DNA of 64,000 nucleotides. Source: Galbula dea (Eukaryota; Chordata; Aves; Piciformes; Galbulidae). Below are positions 1 through 9,600 of the stretch, one piece after another. Where the stretch lies: NCBI GenBank assembly GCA_013399015.1, contig VWZX01009068.1, forward strand, positions 1,854,816-1,918,815. The letters are read 5' to 3'. Each line of letters starts with the position of its first letter. The stretch's first letter is position 1. A program made the translations under genes and the position numbers. The notes below the pieces were generated by a model. The model searched no databases. It was given only the letters and a program-made list of their open reading frames with translations, and was not told the origin of the DNA.

Positions 1-59
1 CTCTCCATCGCTCTATGCTTTACTACAACATACAGGAAATGGGAGAAATAATCTTAGGC

Positions 60-107
60 TCAGCTATGCCATTTCTTGTCCATCAAGAACTTTTCCAGCC
101 ATGGCAC
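60..107 (-). CDS. DCK: Candidate last coding exon of DCK
   Basis: After a possible acceptor (gcaaaattacag) a 16-codon frame reads VPWLEKFLMDKKWHS and stops. Human DCK ends EKV-KEFLSTL, so the phase, the short length and the KFL core all fit, giving a 264-residue protein. The match is too short to be secure, and the true last exon could be elsewhere in the first 2.8 kb or beyond the left edge. Confidence 0.3.
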   Translation of the reverse strand: MPWLEKFLMDKKWHS

Positions 108-3100
108 CTGTAATTTTGCAGATGCAGAGACATGCATTGGAATGATGATCACTCCTTCTGTGGTCCTAAACTACAGCCCTACATCATAAATTAAGTATCT
201 TAAAAGCAGGTCTAACTTAAACACGCGGAAGATAATGACCATCTCAAAAGATCTGTCATTTGGAAAGCACCAAGTCACACCCCCTACCAGAACACCATTC
301 ATGTTTACTCTCAATGAACAATCCCATGCACATAATAATCTGTTCCTTGGAATTTGAAGTTGGCAAATAAGTTATGAAACAATACTGAGCAAAACCACAG
401 TACCTGAAAAAATCTGATACTCTAGGACAATGCTATAAATACTTCACCTACTGTTGAACTCAATTTCCAGTATCTGAAGAGTGGCTCAATGACTACAACT
501 ACCTAAAAACTAGTAGTGACATTGTGGCCCATGGAAGGTTATTTAGAACTCAGACTCAAAAATCCATGATCCTACACAGAGTACCAAGACCCCCATCAGC
601 ATCTCAAATAATCCATGCAATAGTGAGAAGCAGGTCCAGAACAGGCAGGTGTCAGGCTAGGATTACACTTAACAAGTGTGGTCATCTAAAACAACATCTT
701 AAATTCAGGTCACTGCCAAAGGCTGCAGGAAGACAAGCAAGCTGAGACCATGCTTCTTGCCACAAGTACCTGTGCCTTTTTCTTGAGCTCACTCCACTCT
801 CCCTCCCCAAAATCAAGAGGGTAATTACTTCCTCCCTTTGAGGTAGGGAGAGGTGGCAGCAAGGGCCCAGCCACCTTTTTGAAAATATAACAACCCAGCA
901 GATACAAGGACCGAAGAATACAAGGCCTAGGCACACAACTCCCATTCTCAATTTCTAGAACATCCTGTGATACAGCCTGAACTGGGAGCATTTTCCTCTC
1001 TGCCCACTCAAGCTAGGCTACCAGATAAAAAGGAATTGATAAGTCACTAGAGATCATGGTATTATTCTTTTGGCAGAGGCTCTTGTACACAGACTGCACC
1101 TGTAAGTGTTCTGTCCAAATTCTTGATGTGAAACAGAAACAGATGTTGGATGCCATTCTTCAGCTGTGACCCTTCCTGAGTTCAGGGCTCAAGGAGGTGG
1201 GGAAAAAAAAAGAGGCCAAATTCCTTCATATAGAGAAGGGAACACTCAACTGTGCCAATAACTCTAACCTGAGAGCTGCCCTTCATTTTAGAAAGCAGCA
1301 ACAGCAATGCTGCCTGACAAACCTTATCATGATTTACACACTAGGCATAGTTCCAGGTCACGTCTCTGAAAGTGAGCATCACAACAGCAGTGAAAAGGAA
1401 GCACACAAGGTTTCGGTCCCCACAGGACATAAGCATACACAAAAGGCCACAGCAGCCAGCCTGAGGAAGTGTAGTAGTTCTGGCTAAAGAAAATATGGCC
1501 AACGCAGGGCTTAGGTTATTCCCAGACAACTTTAGAGCTACACAGGAATAAACTTCTCTGAAATCCCTATTTCGGTGCCTGAGCTTGGCCTTATCTCATG
1601 GTGTAGATGGGAAGCATATCCACTCCACAGCTGCAATGTCCAGTCATTTCATCAATTAAGCAGCTTTAAAAGAGCAAATACCACAAAGGCTGGTTTTAAT
1701 CAGGTGAACAACTCTACTTCCCAGTGGATAAACTGAGACCAAAAGGACGGAGCTGCTTTTCCTGTGAGGTAAACGATTTATTTCCCAAGAGCGGAAAAAA
1801 GTGCACATAGCATTGCTAAGCTCTGTAACATGTTGCAGCTACTCAAATAAAAGTCAAGTTGTCCTCATCTGAATCCCATCAGAATTCAAACACCAAATAC
1901 ATGAGCAGTTCAAATGTTGTTGATGTGGCCTAGCTTTAAAATATACATGTATTACACTTTTTGTGCTAAGGATTAAATTTTCTTAATGCAAATAGAAACC
2001 TCAACTTGAATTCCTTTTGTATCAAATAGATATTATTTTTTCCTTCAAATAAAACTACAAAATGCTTCTGATTTATATTCTGCATTGCTTCCTAAACAAA
2101 GTAGAAAGGCACATTTGAAAGGTACTCCCCGAAGTTTCAGGCCTCTGCTTTTGAGAAAGATTTTGAATAACACTTCAATAAACACAAGCGAAGGGAAAAG
2201 CTTTAATGATAGTGCCAATTTAATAAACAAGACTAAAAATAAGGAGTATTACTTCAAGCTGTAAGACTCCACATTACCTGAATGTAACTCCATTACTTAA
2301 GCACTTTAGAAGGATGATTATACAGTGAGGTATATTTTTAGAGCAAAGGATCCCTATTTGCATTAGTTTTGACAGTGACACGCTAACCAGAAGGGAAGAT
2401 AGCCCATACATTCTTGTTTAGCTAGAAATATCTGCAAAAGCTAAAATAGTTTGGAATTGGCTCACTGCTTTGGGTCAACATTTGGCTGCATGTTCAGTAA
2501 ACTCATCCTTCAATTTTCCATTATAATGTATTGTCACAGGACCTGGCACCAAAGTTCTTTCCTTGACTAGCACTACTGGTTAGATACTTACACATCTAAT
2601 ACAATAAAGACTTTGGATATTGAACTTGAATTTTTCAAACTTGATTTTTTTTTTTTAATGATAAATTTATCTCAGGAATATCATGAAGAACCACAGGTAC
2701 TAAGTCTAGGGTGACTTCAAAAAAATGCTACACTAGGAGATGCAAGAAATATCCTGAATTCATTTTGACATGCTTGCAATAAACCTTAATCATCAGTTTG
2801 TTCTGCTTGTGAAACTTTACCTTTTCAGTCATGTGATCACATCTGTCCTTCCTGCCTTGGAAGTCTTCATTAACATCTAACGTTAAAATAGGTATTTCCT
2901 GTAGGCATTCAAAATCCATTCTGTATTGGGATAGGAATAAAGACAACACTACTAACTGAAAAAGGCAAACATCATTCAAGTCTCCATTGGCATTTTCATT
3001 GTTAAGAATCCCACAAGAATTGCATATAAAAATTACAGCTGTGAATTCTAAATAGAAAGCAGCATAAATTCACAGTATGCCTCCTAGGACATGTTACTGA

Positions 3101-6100
3101 TTCTTGAACAATCTGTTCCCCCAGCAGCTAATATTAAATTCAACTATGTATCAAAATTACTTCAGCTTAAGCCTCTGCTACTCAGAGCTCTCTGTGAAGA
3201 TAATCAAGGCAGGTTGCATGTCTCAGCAATAATTAACATGCTGTAAAGCCAATACAGCTAAGGAACAATAGAAAGAAACATTCCTGGAGTTTAACTTTAC
3301 ATATCACAGGAAAAGTTGAAGCTTCACAGGTGGAAAAAGCATTATGAAACATCCTTACAAAGAGTTACTCATCTCTAAATAACCACTAAACAAACCCTAC
3401 CGCAGTGTCCTATGTTGGAGCCAACTTTCATGTTTGTAATGAAGCTTCTCCAGATATTCAATGGGAATTTCTTGCTCTCCAGCTCTTCCACGCAAGTAAA
3501 TTCTATTTAAACATTTCTAAAGGCAAAAGATATCAAAAAAAGGCTGCTTTAGCAGAGCTACAGAGGAACTTCAGTTTGCTGAAGTTTTTTCATCAACCCT
3601 TCCCACTGTGCCCAATAAGTCGCTCTTTGCCAAAGATGAACATTCTATTGCTAACTACCTTTATGAGCATAGAAACATTATGCCATGTTCAGCTGATGAC
3701 AACCACAGACCACACTTAAAATCAAAGAACCACCCAAAGATATGCATCACGTTATTTCTCCACTGCGAGAAAAGGTCTCCACTAAGCTCTTTATTAACAA
3801 AGCAGGTACCAGTATATTACATCAAAAGTGTGTAGAAATACCCATTCCACATTACAGACAGGCATGTCAAAACCTCATGAGATTCTTCTGGCCCTCGGGA
3901 ACCCAGTTTTCAAACATAATAAATAATTTGTTCCTGTCCCGAACACATGCAAAGCCTCAATAACAAGCCAATCAAAACTGTTTAAAACTGTGGCACTTTG
4001 TGATTCAAATGTACATTCTTGACTTGAAGACTAAAAATTGCCTCAACAGGGAGCCTAGGAAAAAAGCCCTCAGAGAATCTCATGCATGTTACATGGCACT
4101 GTTTAAAACAGTAATGAAGTTGAAAGTATGAAAGTTGGGAGTAAGGTATATAGGCATGACCTGTAAGTTAATAACTGCAATTAGAGCTTTTCTAAACTCA
4201 TGGTTTTCTCTTGTTCTTGCAAGTTTCATACTCAAAAATACATTCATTATATTGTTCTCTCTTTTCCAAAAACTATTAGATGCCTAAAGATCAAAGCATA
4301 AATCTTGGATTTAGTTCCAGTGGTATTTTCTCGTTTGTTCTTTTCATATGTTCTGATTTTGTAATTAGAAAATCATTATCAACACATTTAAAAATACAAA
4401 GGCTACATTTGAGAGAACATATGTTTTACGTATTTCCAGACTGTATTAGTCATAACTTAAGTATTACAGTCTTTGGGGAATACTACAACCTGAACTGAAC
4501 TTTAATCACTAGGACCCATACAGTGAAAGATTTTGAGATTTAATTTCAAGGAGAATTTCTCAACTGTTACCTTGCCTAAGACATTTAAAGCAATCCCTAA
4601 AATAAAGACACAGTGACATGCAATGACACAATTGTGACCTTACTGAAGTCAACTGCAGGTATATTATTCTTGCATTATAAAAGAAGTCTAGAATCCTAGA
4701 TAAACCCTACAATTTTAAGAAAAAAATACTATGGAAGCACAGACAAACATGAAACTTTAGTGGCAAGGCACAGAACTCTCATTCTCTGCAGTGTCATAAA
4801 TTTTTATTCCTCACCTCGGGAGTGGCTCTGAGATAAATGATCCCATCCAGTGCCAGGCTTTGACCAAACTGCTTATTCATCCAGTCATGCCAGTCTTGGT
4901 AAATAGTCCATTCAGTCTCATTCATGCAGTCAGATTCATATAGACTAGATGCAAAGATGTATCTGTGAACACAAAGTAGTTATGTAAACAAAAATGAGCT
5001 TGAACACAGTTATCATTTTGCTTGCCTGAAGTACTGAACAGTAATGAGAAAGGAAGCTGAGCACAGTAATTCTGCAACACCTTTGATCTGTGCTTGGAGT
5101 GGAAATAAACAGCAGGCATCCCATCCTGTAACTGTGTCCACTGCACTTGCTCATAGCAGTGTCCACAAAAAGCAGTAACATTTGCAGCTCAGGTATCCAT
5201 CTACCTGTTCTGCAATAATCTGAAGCATAAAACAAAACAAGACTGAGCAACAAAGAAAGAAATTGCTCTTGAGTCTTCTTGATGCCCGCTCCCCTCTTTT
5301 CTTCAAAGGGAAACATGCATGCATAGCTCATAAGAAACCTACCCACAAAGAACATGAAACTACACAGAGGTAATCAAGGTCATACAAAAACTAGAAACCC
5401 TCAAATCAGTAATTTTACTCAGCTGTCAACACCAATGAGAAAGAAAACAACATTTATTGAAGTTATTGTGATTCACCAGTATTAAAATTATGAGAAAAGG
5501 AGGTACAAAACTCAGTCACACTTTTCTTTTTATTTATTTAAGAATTTTGCTTAGAACTGTAATCGTCACTTTAAGGGTTTCAGCCCAACATACCTGTCAC
5601 TGTAGACAGATCGCTCAAAGAAGACCACAGGATTCTCTGCCTCTCTGAGCTTGTCATCCAGAGATCTGAGCTGAGCCCGGATCCTGCTGAGACATGCATA
5701 TGTCTGGAAAGTGAAAGCCCACCTTTCTGGTTTCTCATACATCATCTGAAGCACATTCCCACCACTCCTCTGTGATTCAGTCAGCTCCTGCTTTTAAACA
5801 AATACAGTGACCTTTTAAATTGAGACAATTAAATTGAATGATTAAAGTAAAACAGAATTGTTTTGTTCCTAGGAGGTAAGCAATTGCATTTGCATCACTT
5901 CTTCCTTATCCTCTTCCCTTTGCTTATTAAACTATCTAGTTCACTTTTGCTAAAAGTAACTTCTCCATAAATTTTTCAATCCCTTGCTTTTATATGTAAA
6001 AAAGAACAAGCTTTTACTGCTCTTATCATTTACATCTTGCTGTTGAATACTACTTATTCTATAATAAACCAAGCAAACTGGAAAACATGACCTCAAATAC

Positions 6101-8205
6101 TGTGATAAGAATCAACAAAGAACACTGCTATCACATACATTTTCAAAAACACCTAATCTATCAGATTGGTCTTCTGAAATTTGAAGACCACATAACTGGG
6201 GATTTTGGGTGGTTTTTTTTTGTTTGGGTTGGGGGGGGGGTTGTTGGTTTTGGGGGGTTTTTAGGGTTTGGTTTATTGTTTTGTTGAGTTTTACTTTTGT
6301 TTTTGGTTTCTTCGTGGGGTTTTTTTTGGTTTGGTTTTTTTAAGTTTCACTTTCGTTTCTGTTAACGTACCTGACAATCCTCATCAGAGTTTTGCTGAAT
6401 ACTGCACCATCTAGCTAAAGGCTCAGGAACAATCTCCCATTCCTCATCAGCTTGTTTGAGAATATTCACAAATGTTGATTTCCCTGCAGCTGTAGAAAAA
6501 GCATTCGGGAAGAACGACAGTCAAAAAACACCAAGAATATCATTGTTTAACTCCTACACAACTGTGGGTTCAAGGCCCATAAATAAGTCTCCCACACCCA
6601 TGTACTTTTGACTTCATGACAAGCATGAAGCAGAAACCACTATGTACCACAGATCATCAATTAATTGAGCATCTGGGTTTCTTTATTATTTTCCAGCACA
6701 CATCACCAACAGGCTTTCTAAACAGAAGTCAGTAACAAGAAGTCTCAGCCCAGACCAATTATCTAAGTTCTAGAAAGTTACATTTACAATTAGAACACCA
6801 ACTCTTAGTTTTAAAGATACTTAGTGGTCCAGTCTCAGGCTTTAAGTTTTAGTTTTCCTAAGTTAATTTAGGAAGTTAAAAAATAAAGGCAAGCAGTGAG
6901 GAAAACCAACTGTAAAGTGAAAGCGAGTTACTCAAATGAACCATATAAAAACGGATGAGTAGTTACTTCCTACAGCACAGAAGTCTTTAATCTGCCACCA
7001 TTAAAAAAATAGCTCAGGAAAATTTTTAGAAGAGATACTTAAACCTGGCAGAGGCCAATCAGCTGGCTAGCAACCACCAAAGCACAGATCAGTAAACAAA
7101 CTGACACCGTGGGAGCTCATATCCTCAATTTTAAGCACAGCCTCTTGTCAAAAAAAAAAAAAAGTATCATATTATGAACAGCCCATAACTTTTCCTGCTC
7201 TTTACAACAGTGGAACAAACTTCTCTCACTAATTAGGAGTATTGAACATGACAAGTTTGACCAGACTGTCTGCATTTACACAAGCATTTTACACTAGTCA
7301 GGAAAGGTGTGAGAGAAGTCTTTCCCAGTACTTCAATGAATCTTTTAAAAGGTGAATAAGTTAAAAACTGTAATAGAAAGCTTTATTTTTTCCTCCATAG
7401 AATCATAGAATGGTTTGAAGAGACCTTTAAAGGTCATCTAGTCCAACCACCCTTGTAGTGAGCAGGGACATCTTCAACTAGATCAGGTTGCTCAGCACCC
7501 TGTCCCCTCCCAGATCTCGTCATTTTTATAGCATTAATTACGGTGTCAGCGTGAAGTTTCTGAAGTCATTTATTAGCTTATTTGCCCAGTACAACTCGCC
7601 TAGGCAATCTACATTTCCTGATCTGATGAAGAGACTTTCGCAGGGGAAAGGTGAGAAAAACTTATGGCAGTACTCACACTGCCATGGCGAGAAGAGCCAC
7701 CCAGGAAGGATCACAGAATCGTTTTAGTTAAATGAGACCTTTAAAGTCATCAAGTCAAACCGTTAATCCAGCACTGCCAGGTCACCACTAAACCATGTTC
7801 CTCAGCACCACATCTCCATGTCTTTTCAATCCCTCCAGGCACGGTGACTTCACCACTGCCCTGGGCAGCATGATCCAGGGTTTGCCAACCCTTTCGGGAA
7901 AAGATTTTTACTATTGTCCAACCTAAACCTGCCCTGGCGCAACTTGAGACCATTTCTTGTCCTACCACTTGTTACTTGGGAGAACAGACCGACCCCCACC
8001 TCACTACAACCTCCCTTCAGGATACGTGGGGAGGCGGCAGAACCGCGTCCGCCGAGCCGCGCCGAGGCCACCTCCCTCCCCAGCCCCTTCAGCCCCTCGC
8101 CGCCCGGCCCCGCTGCGGCGACAGCCCCAACTCACCGATGTTGCCCTCCACGGCAATCTTCTTAACCCTGTCCTGAAGCCGCCCTCGCTTGGGAGTAGCG
8201 GCCAT
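60..8205 (-). CDS. DCK: Deoxycytidine kinase family gene (DCK, or avian paralogue DCK2)
   Basis: Deoxyribonucleoside kinase that phosphorylates deoxycytidine, and in this family also deoxyadenosine and deoxyguanosine, in nucleotide salvage. Exons in transcription order: 8205-8136, 6489-6371, 5787-5594, 4962-4815, 3516-3401, 2920-2821, and a tentative 107-60. The first six join in frame to 249 residues; human DCK has 260. Visible motifs: P-loop GNIAAGKS (residues 21-28), VPEP with the catalytic Glu at 46, FTFQTYACLSRIRAQ with the Gln, Ala and Arg equivalent to human Q97, A100 and R104, the ERSVYSDRY segment (Asp equivalent to D133), and lid arginines in YLRGR. Ser68 in LTESQ aligns with the regulatory Ser74 of human DCK. 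The ATG at 8205 lies in a strong Kozak context (gccgccATGG). The neighbour MOB1B matches human order. Birds are reported to have two DCK paralogues, and the sequence alone does not settle which this is. The family call is near certain. Confidence 0.9.
108..2820 (-). other. DCK: DCK intron 6 or 3' UTR region
   Basis: AT-rich sequence without any conserved reading frame. It is intron 6 if the 60-107 exon is right, or partly 3' UTR if exon 6 reads through. I see no recognisable repeat. Confidence 0.5.
2821..2920 (-). CDS. DCK: DCK exon 6
   Basis: Encodes MDFECLQEIPILTLDVNEDF and a divergent tail GRKDRCDHMTEK. Acceptor ccaatacag; donor AAG|gtaaag ends on a codon boundary, as expected if a short last exon follows. 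If the donor is not used, reading continues about 32 codons to a stop at 2728. Confidence 0.9.
3401..3516 (-). CDS. DCK: DCK exon 5 (lid region)
   Basis: Encodes KCLNRIYLRGRAGEQEIP followed by EYLEKLHYKHESWLQHRTL. Acceptor gcctttag, donor CTGCG|gtaggg, 116 nt. The ATP lid reads RGRAGEQ where human has RGRNEEQ, with the arginines kept. Confidence 0.93.
4815..4962 (-). CDS. DCK: DCK exon 4
   Basis: Encodes YIFASSLYESDCMNETEW, the segment DWHDWMNKQFGQSL, and GIIYLRATPE. Acceptor gttcacag, donor GAG|gtgagg, 148 nt. Nearly identical to mammalian DCK across this stretch. Confidence 0.95.
5594..5787 (-). CDS. DCK: DCK exon 3
   Basis: Encodes ELTESQRSGGNVLQ, MYEKPERWAFTFQTYACL and FFERSVYSDR, the substrate-binding core. 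Acceptor aaaagcag, donor GACAG|gtatg, 194 nt. Ser68 in TESQ corresponds to the human Ser74 regulatory site. Confidence 0.95.
6203..6341. repeat. G/T-rich strand-asymmetric low-complexity tract
   Basis: About 140 bp made almost only of G and T on the plus strand, including runs of ten G and six G. It lies in DCK intron 2, beginning about 30 nt after the exon 2 donor in the direction of transcription, so the pre-mRNA is C/A-rich there. Confidence 0.9.
6371..6489 (-). CDS. DCK: DCK exon 2
   Basis: Encodes AAGKSTFVNILKQ, then EIVPEPLARW with the catalytic glutamate, ending DEDCQ. Acceptor ttctacag, donor CAG|gtacg, 119 nt. It ends on a codon boundary (63 codons used). Confidence 0.93.
7397..7504 (-). 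mobile_element. CR1 LINE 3' fragment
   Basis: Carries the avian CR1 terminal octamer repeat in reverse (catagaatcatagaatggtt), then the typical 'gaccttt-aaggtcatctagtccaacca' block. It lies in DCK intron 1, in the same orientation as the gene. Confidence 0.9.
7707..8021 (-). mobile_element. CR1 LINE 3' fragment beside the DCK promoter
   Basis: Starts with cacagaatcg and runs through the CR1 3' region (caggtcaccactaaacc; ccaacctaaacctgccctgg; cttgttacttgggagaacag; cccacctcactacaacc). It ends about 115 bp from the 3' end of exon 1, in intron 1. It resembles the copy at 48908-49672. Confidence 0.88.
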
Positions 8206-8560
8206 GGCGGCGATGAGGTACTGCCTGCGTGAGCCCAGTAACAGCCTCAGAGGAAACCACCGCGTTCGCGCCCCTTCGAATTTGGCGGGCTCGGCCCGCG
8301 CGGCCCCTGACGCAAGCCAGAGGCGCCACGTACGGCTGGCCGCGAGGGCCAGACAGTGTAAGAGAGCCCCTCAAGCCCGGGAGAGCGAGTAGCGCAGGCA
8401 GCCGTGCTCGGCGCTGCCGATCGAGGCAGAGCTGCGGAAGGAGATCGCATCGATGAGCCAGATAGTCACCGCTGCCACGAGTTTCTCGGCTCTCGGCACC
8501 GCCTCGACTCCGGGTGCTGTCTGGACGCTCGGAGGGCGAAGGCTCTGCCCCGGGGCCCAA
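8030..8560 (-). promoter_or_regulatory. DCK: CpG-island promoter of DCK
   Basis: A GC- and CpG-rich block in AT-rich surroundings that covers exon 1 and about 350 bp upstream. A TTTGGCGGG element at 8281-8289, about 80 bp before the start codon, resembles an E2F site, which would suit a nucleotide-supply gene. The transcription start is not defined. Confidence 0.65.
8136..8205 (-). CDS. DCK: DCK exon 1 (coding part)
   Basis: Encodes the N-terminus MAATPKRGRLQDRVKK and runs into the start of the P-loop (VEGNI). It ends ATC G with a gtgag donor at 8135, which leaves one base that joins CT from exon 2 to give the Ala of GNIAAGKS. The leader is about seven residues shorter than in human DCK. Confidence 0.92.
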
Positions 8561-9600
8561 AGGTTCCCCATGCCCAAAGGCAAGGCTTCCTTGTACGCTG
8601 AAACACGGGGTACGTGCCTGCAGCAACCATTTAGGCTAAAAATCATCCACAAATCCCTTAAAATGAACAGGCAGTTTGGGTTTAAAGGAGATAAAGGCTG
8701 CTGTTTAGAGGGTTAGTGCTGAAAACCCGAACAAAACCCAGCCAACCACCAACCCCAGATGGGACACTGCACATCAAAAATACTGGCCCAGCGTACATCC
8801 AGTTTGGTTTGTGAAGGACCAAGTTAAACAGGGAGAAAAAAAAAAAAAACAACCTCAAACCTCTGAAACAGGTGCAGGTAGTAAGGCAGTTATGACCCAC
8901 ATGCACTCTTGTGTAAAACTCCAACCTATGAACACCATCCAAGATGAGACTTGGTCTCACACTCAACCCCAGATCTGTGAGGATAGACATAAAAGCAAGA
9001 TTTTTAAGCAGCTTTTCAACCTGACAGCTGCACATGAGAGAGGACTTACCACAGGACAGGGTGCTTTGGAGATAAGGGTGTGAGCAGAGAAGTCAGAGGG
9101 CAGGCAGAGGGAATCAGATGCAGATGGGAGGGTAGGACACCCGGAGTGCTGCGGCTGTCAGGGTCACAGGAGGCTTTTAGGAGAAAGGAAAAAGCAGCAG
9201 CAGCATGACCAAAAGCAGACTGTTTTGTGCGAAGCTGGTGACCTGAGACAGGGGAGTGCTACAGCTGTGACAGGACATCCCTCTTCAGAGCAAAGCTCTC
9301 AAAACCACTCCAGGATCAGCACCGATATGCAGTTAATGCAATTCTAAGCTTGCTACGGGAAATCACCCACCAAACTCCACCTGTACCAGGTAAATTCAGG
9401 TCACCAAACAAGGAAATGAAAAGGGTATCAGGTTGGTTTATTGCTATTGTGTCTGCCTGCAATACAAACATTCACAAATTCAGACAAGGCAATGACAAAA
9501 AAAAATGTAATGTGGATGTGTCGTGTTTGTATGTGTACAATATACAAAACAAAAACCTATCTACAAGTAGAAGATAACTTAGAAACAAGTTCAAGGAGGA
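8561..9600. other. Spacer between MOB1B 3' end and DCK promoter
   Basis: About 1 kb with no conserved frame or recognisable repeat. The genes on either side are transcribed in the same direction (minus). Confidence 0.6.

Noticed and set aside
1080..1107. Alternative last exon of DCK after acceptor acttacag at 1108
   Set aside because: Reads VQSVYKSLCQ..., with no resemblance to the DCK tail and a poor pyrimidine tract. The 107-60 frame fits better.
8162..8626. 154-codon minus-strand open frame upstream of DCK
   Set aside because: Lies in the CpG island in a frame different from DCK and ends inside exon 1. No recognisable protein sequence.
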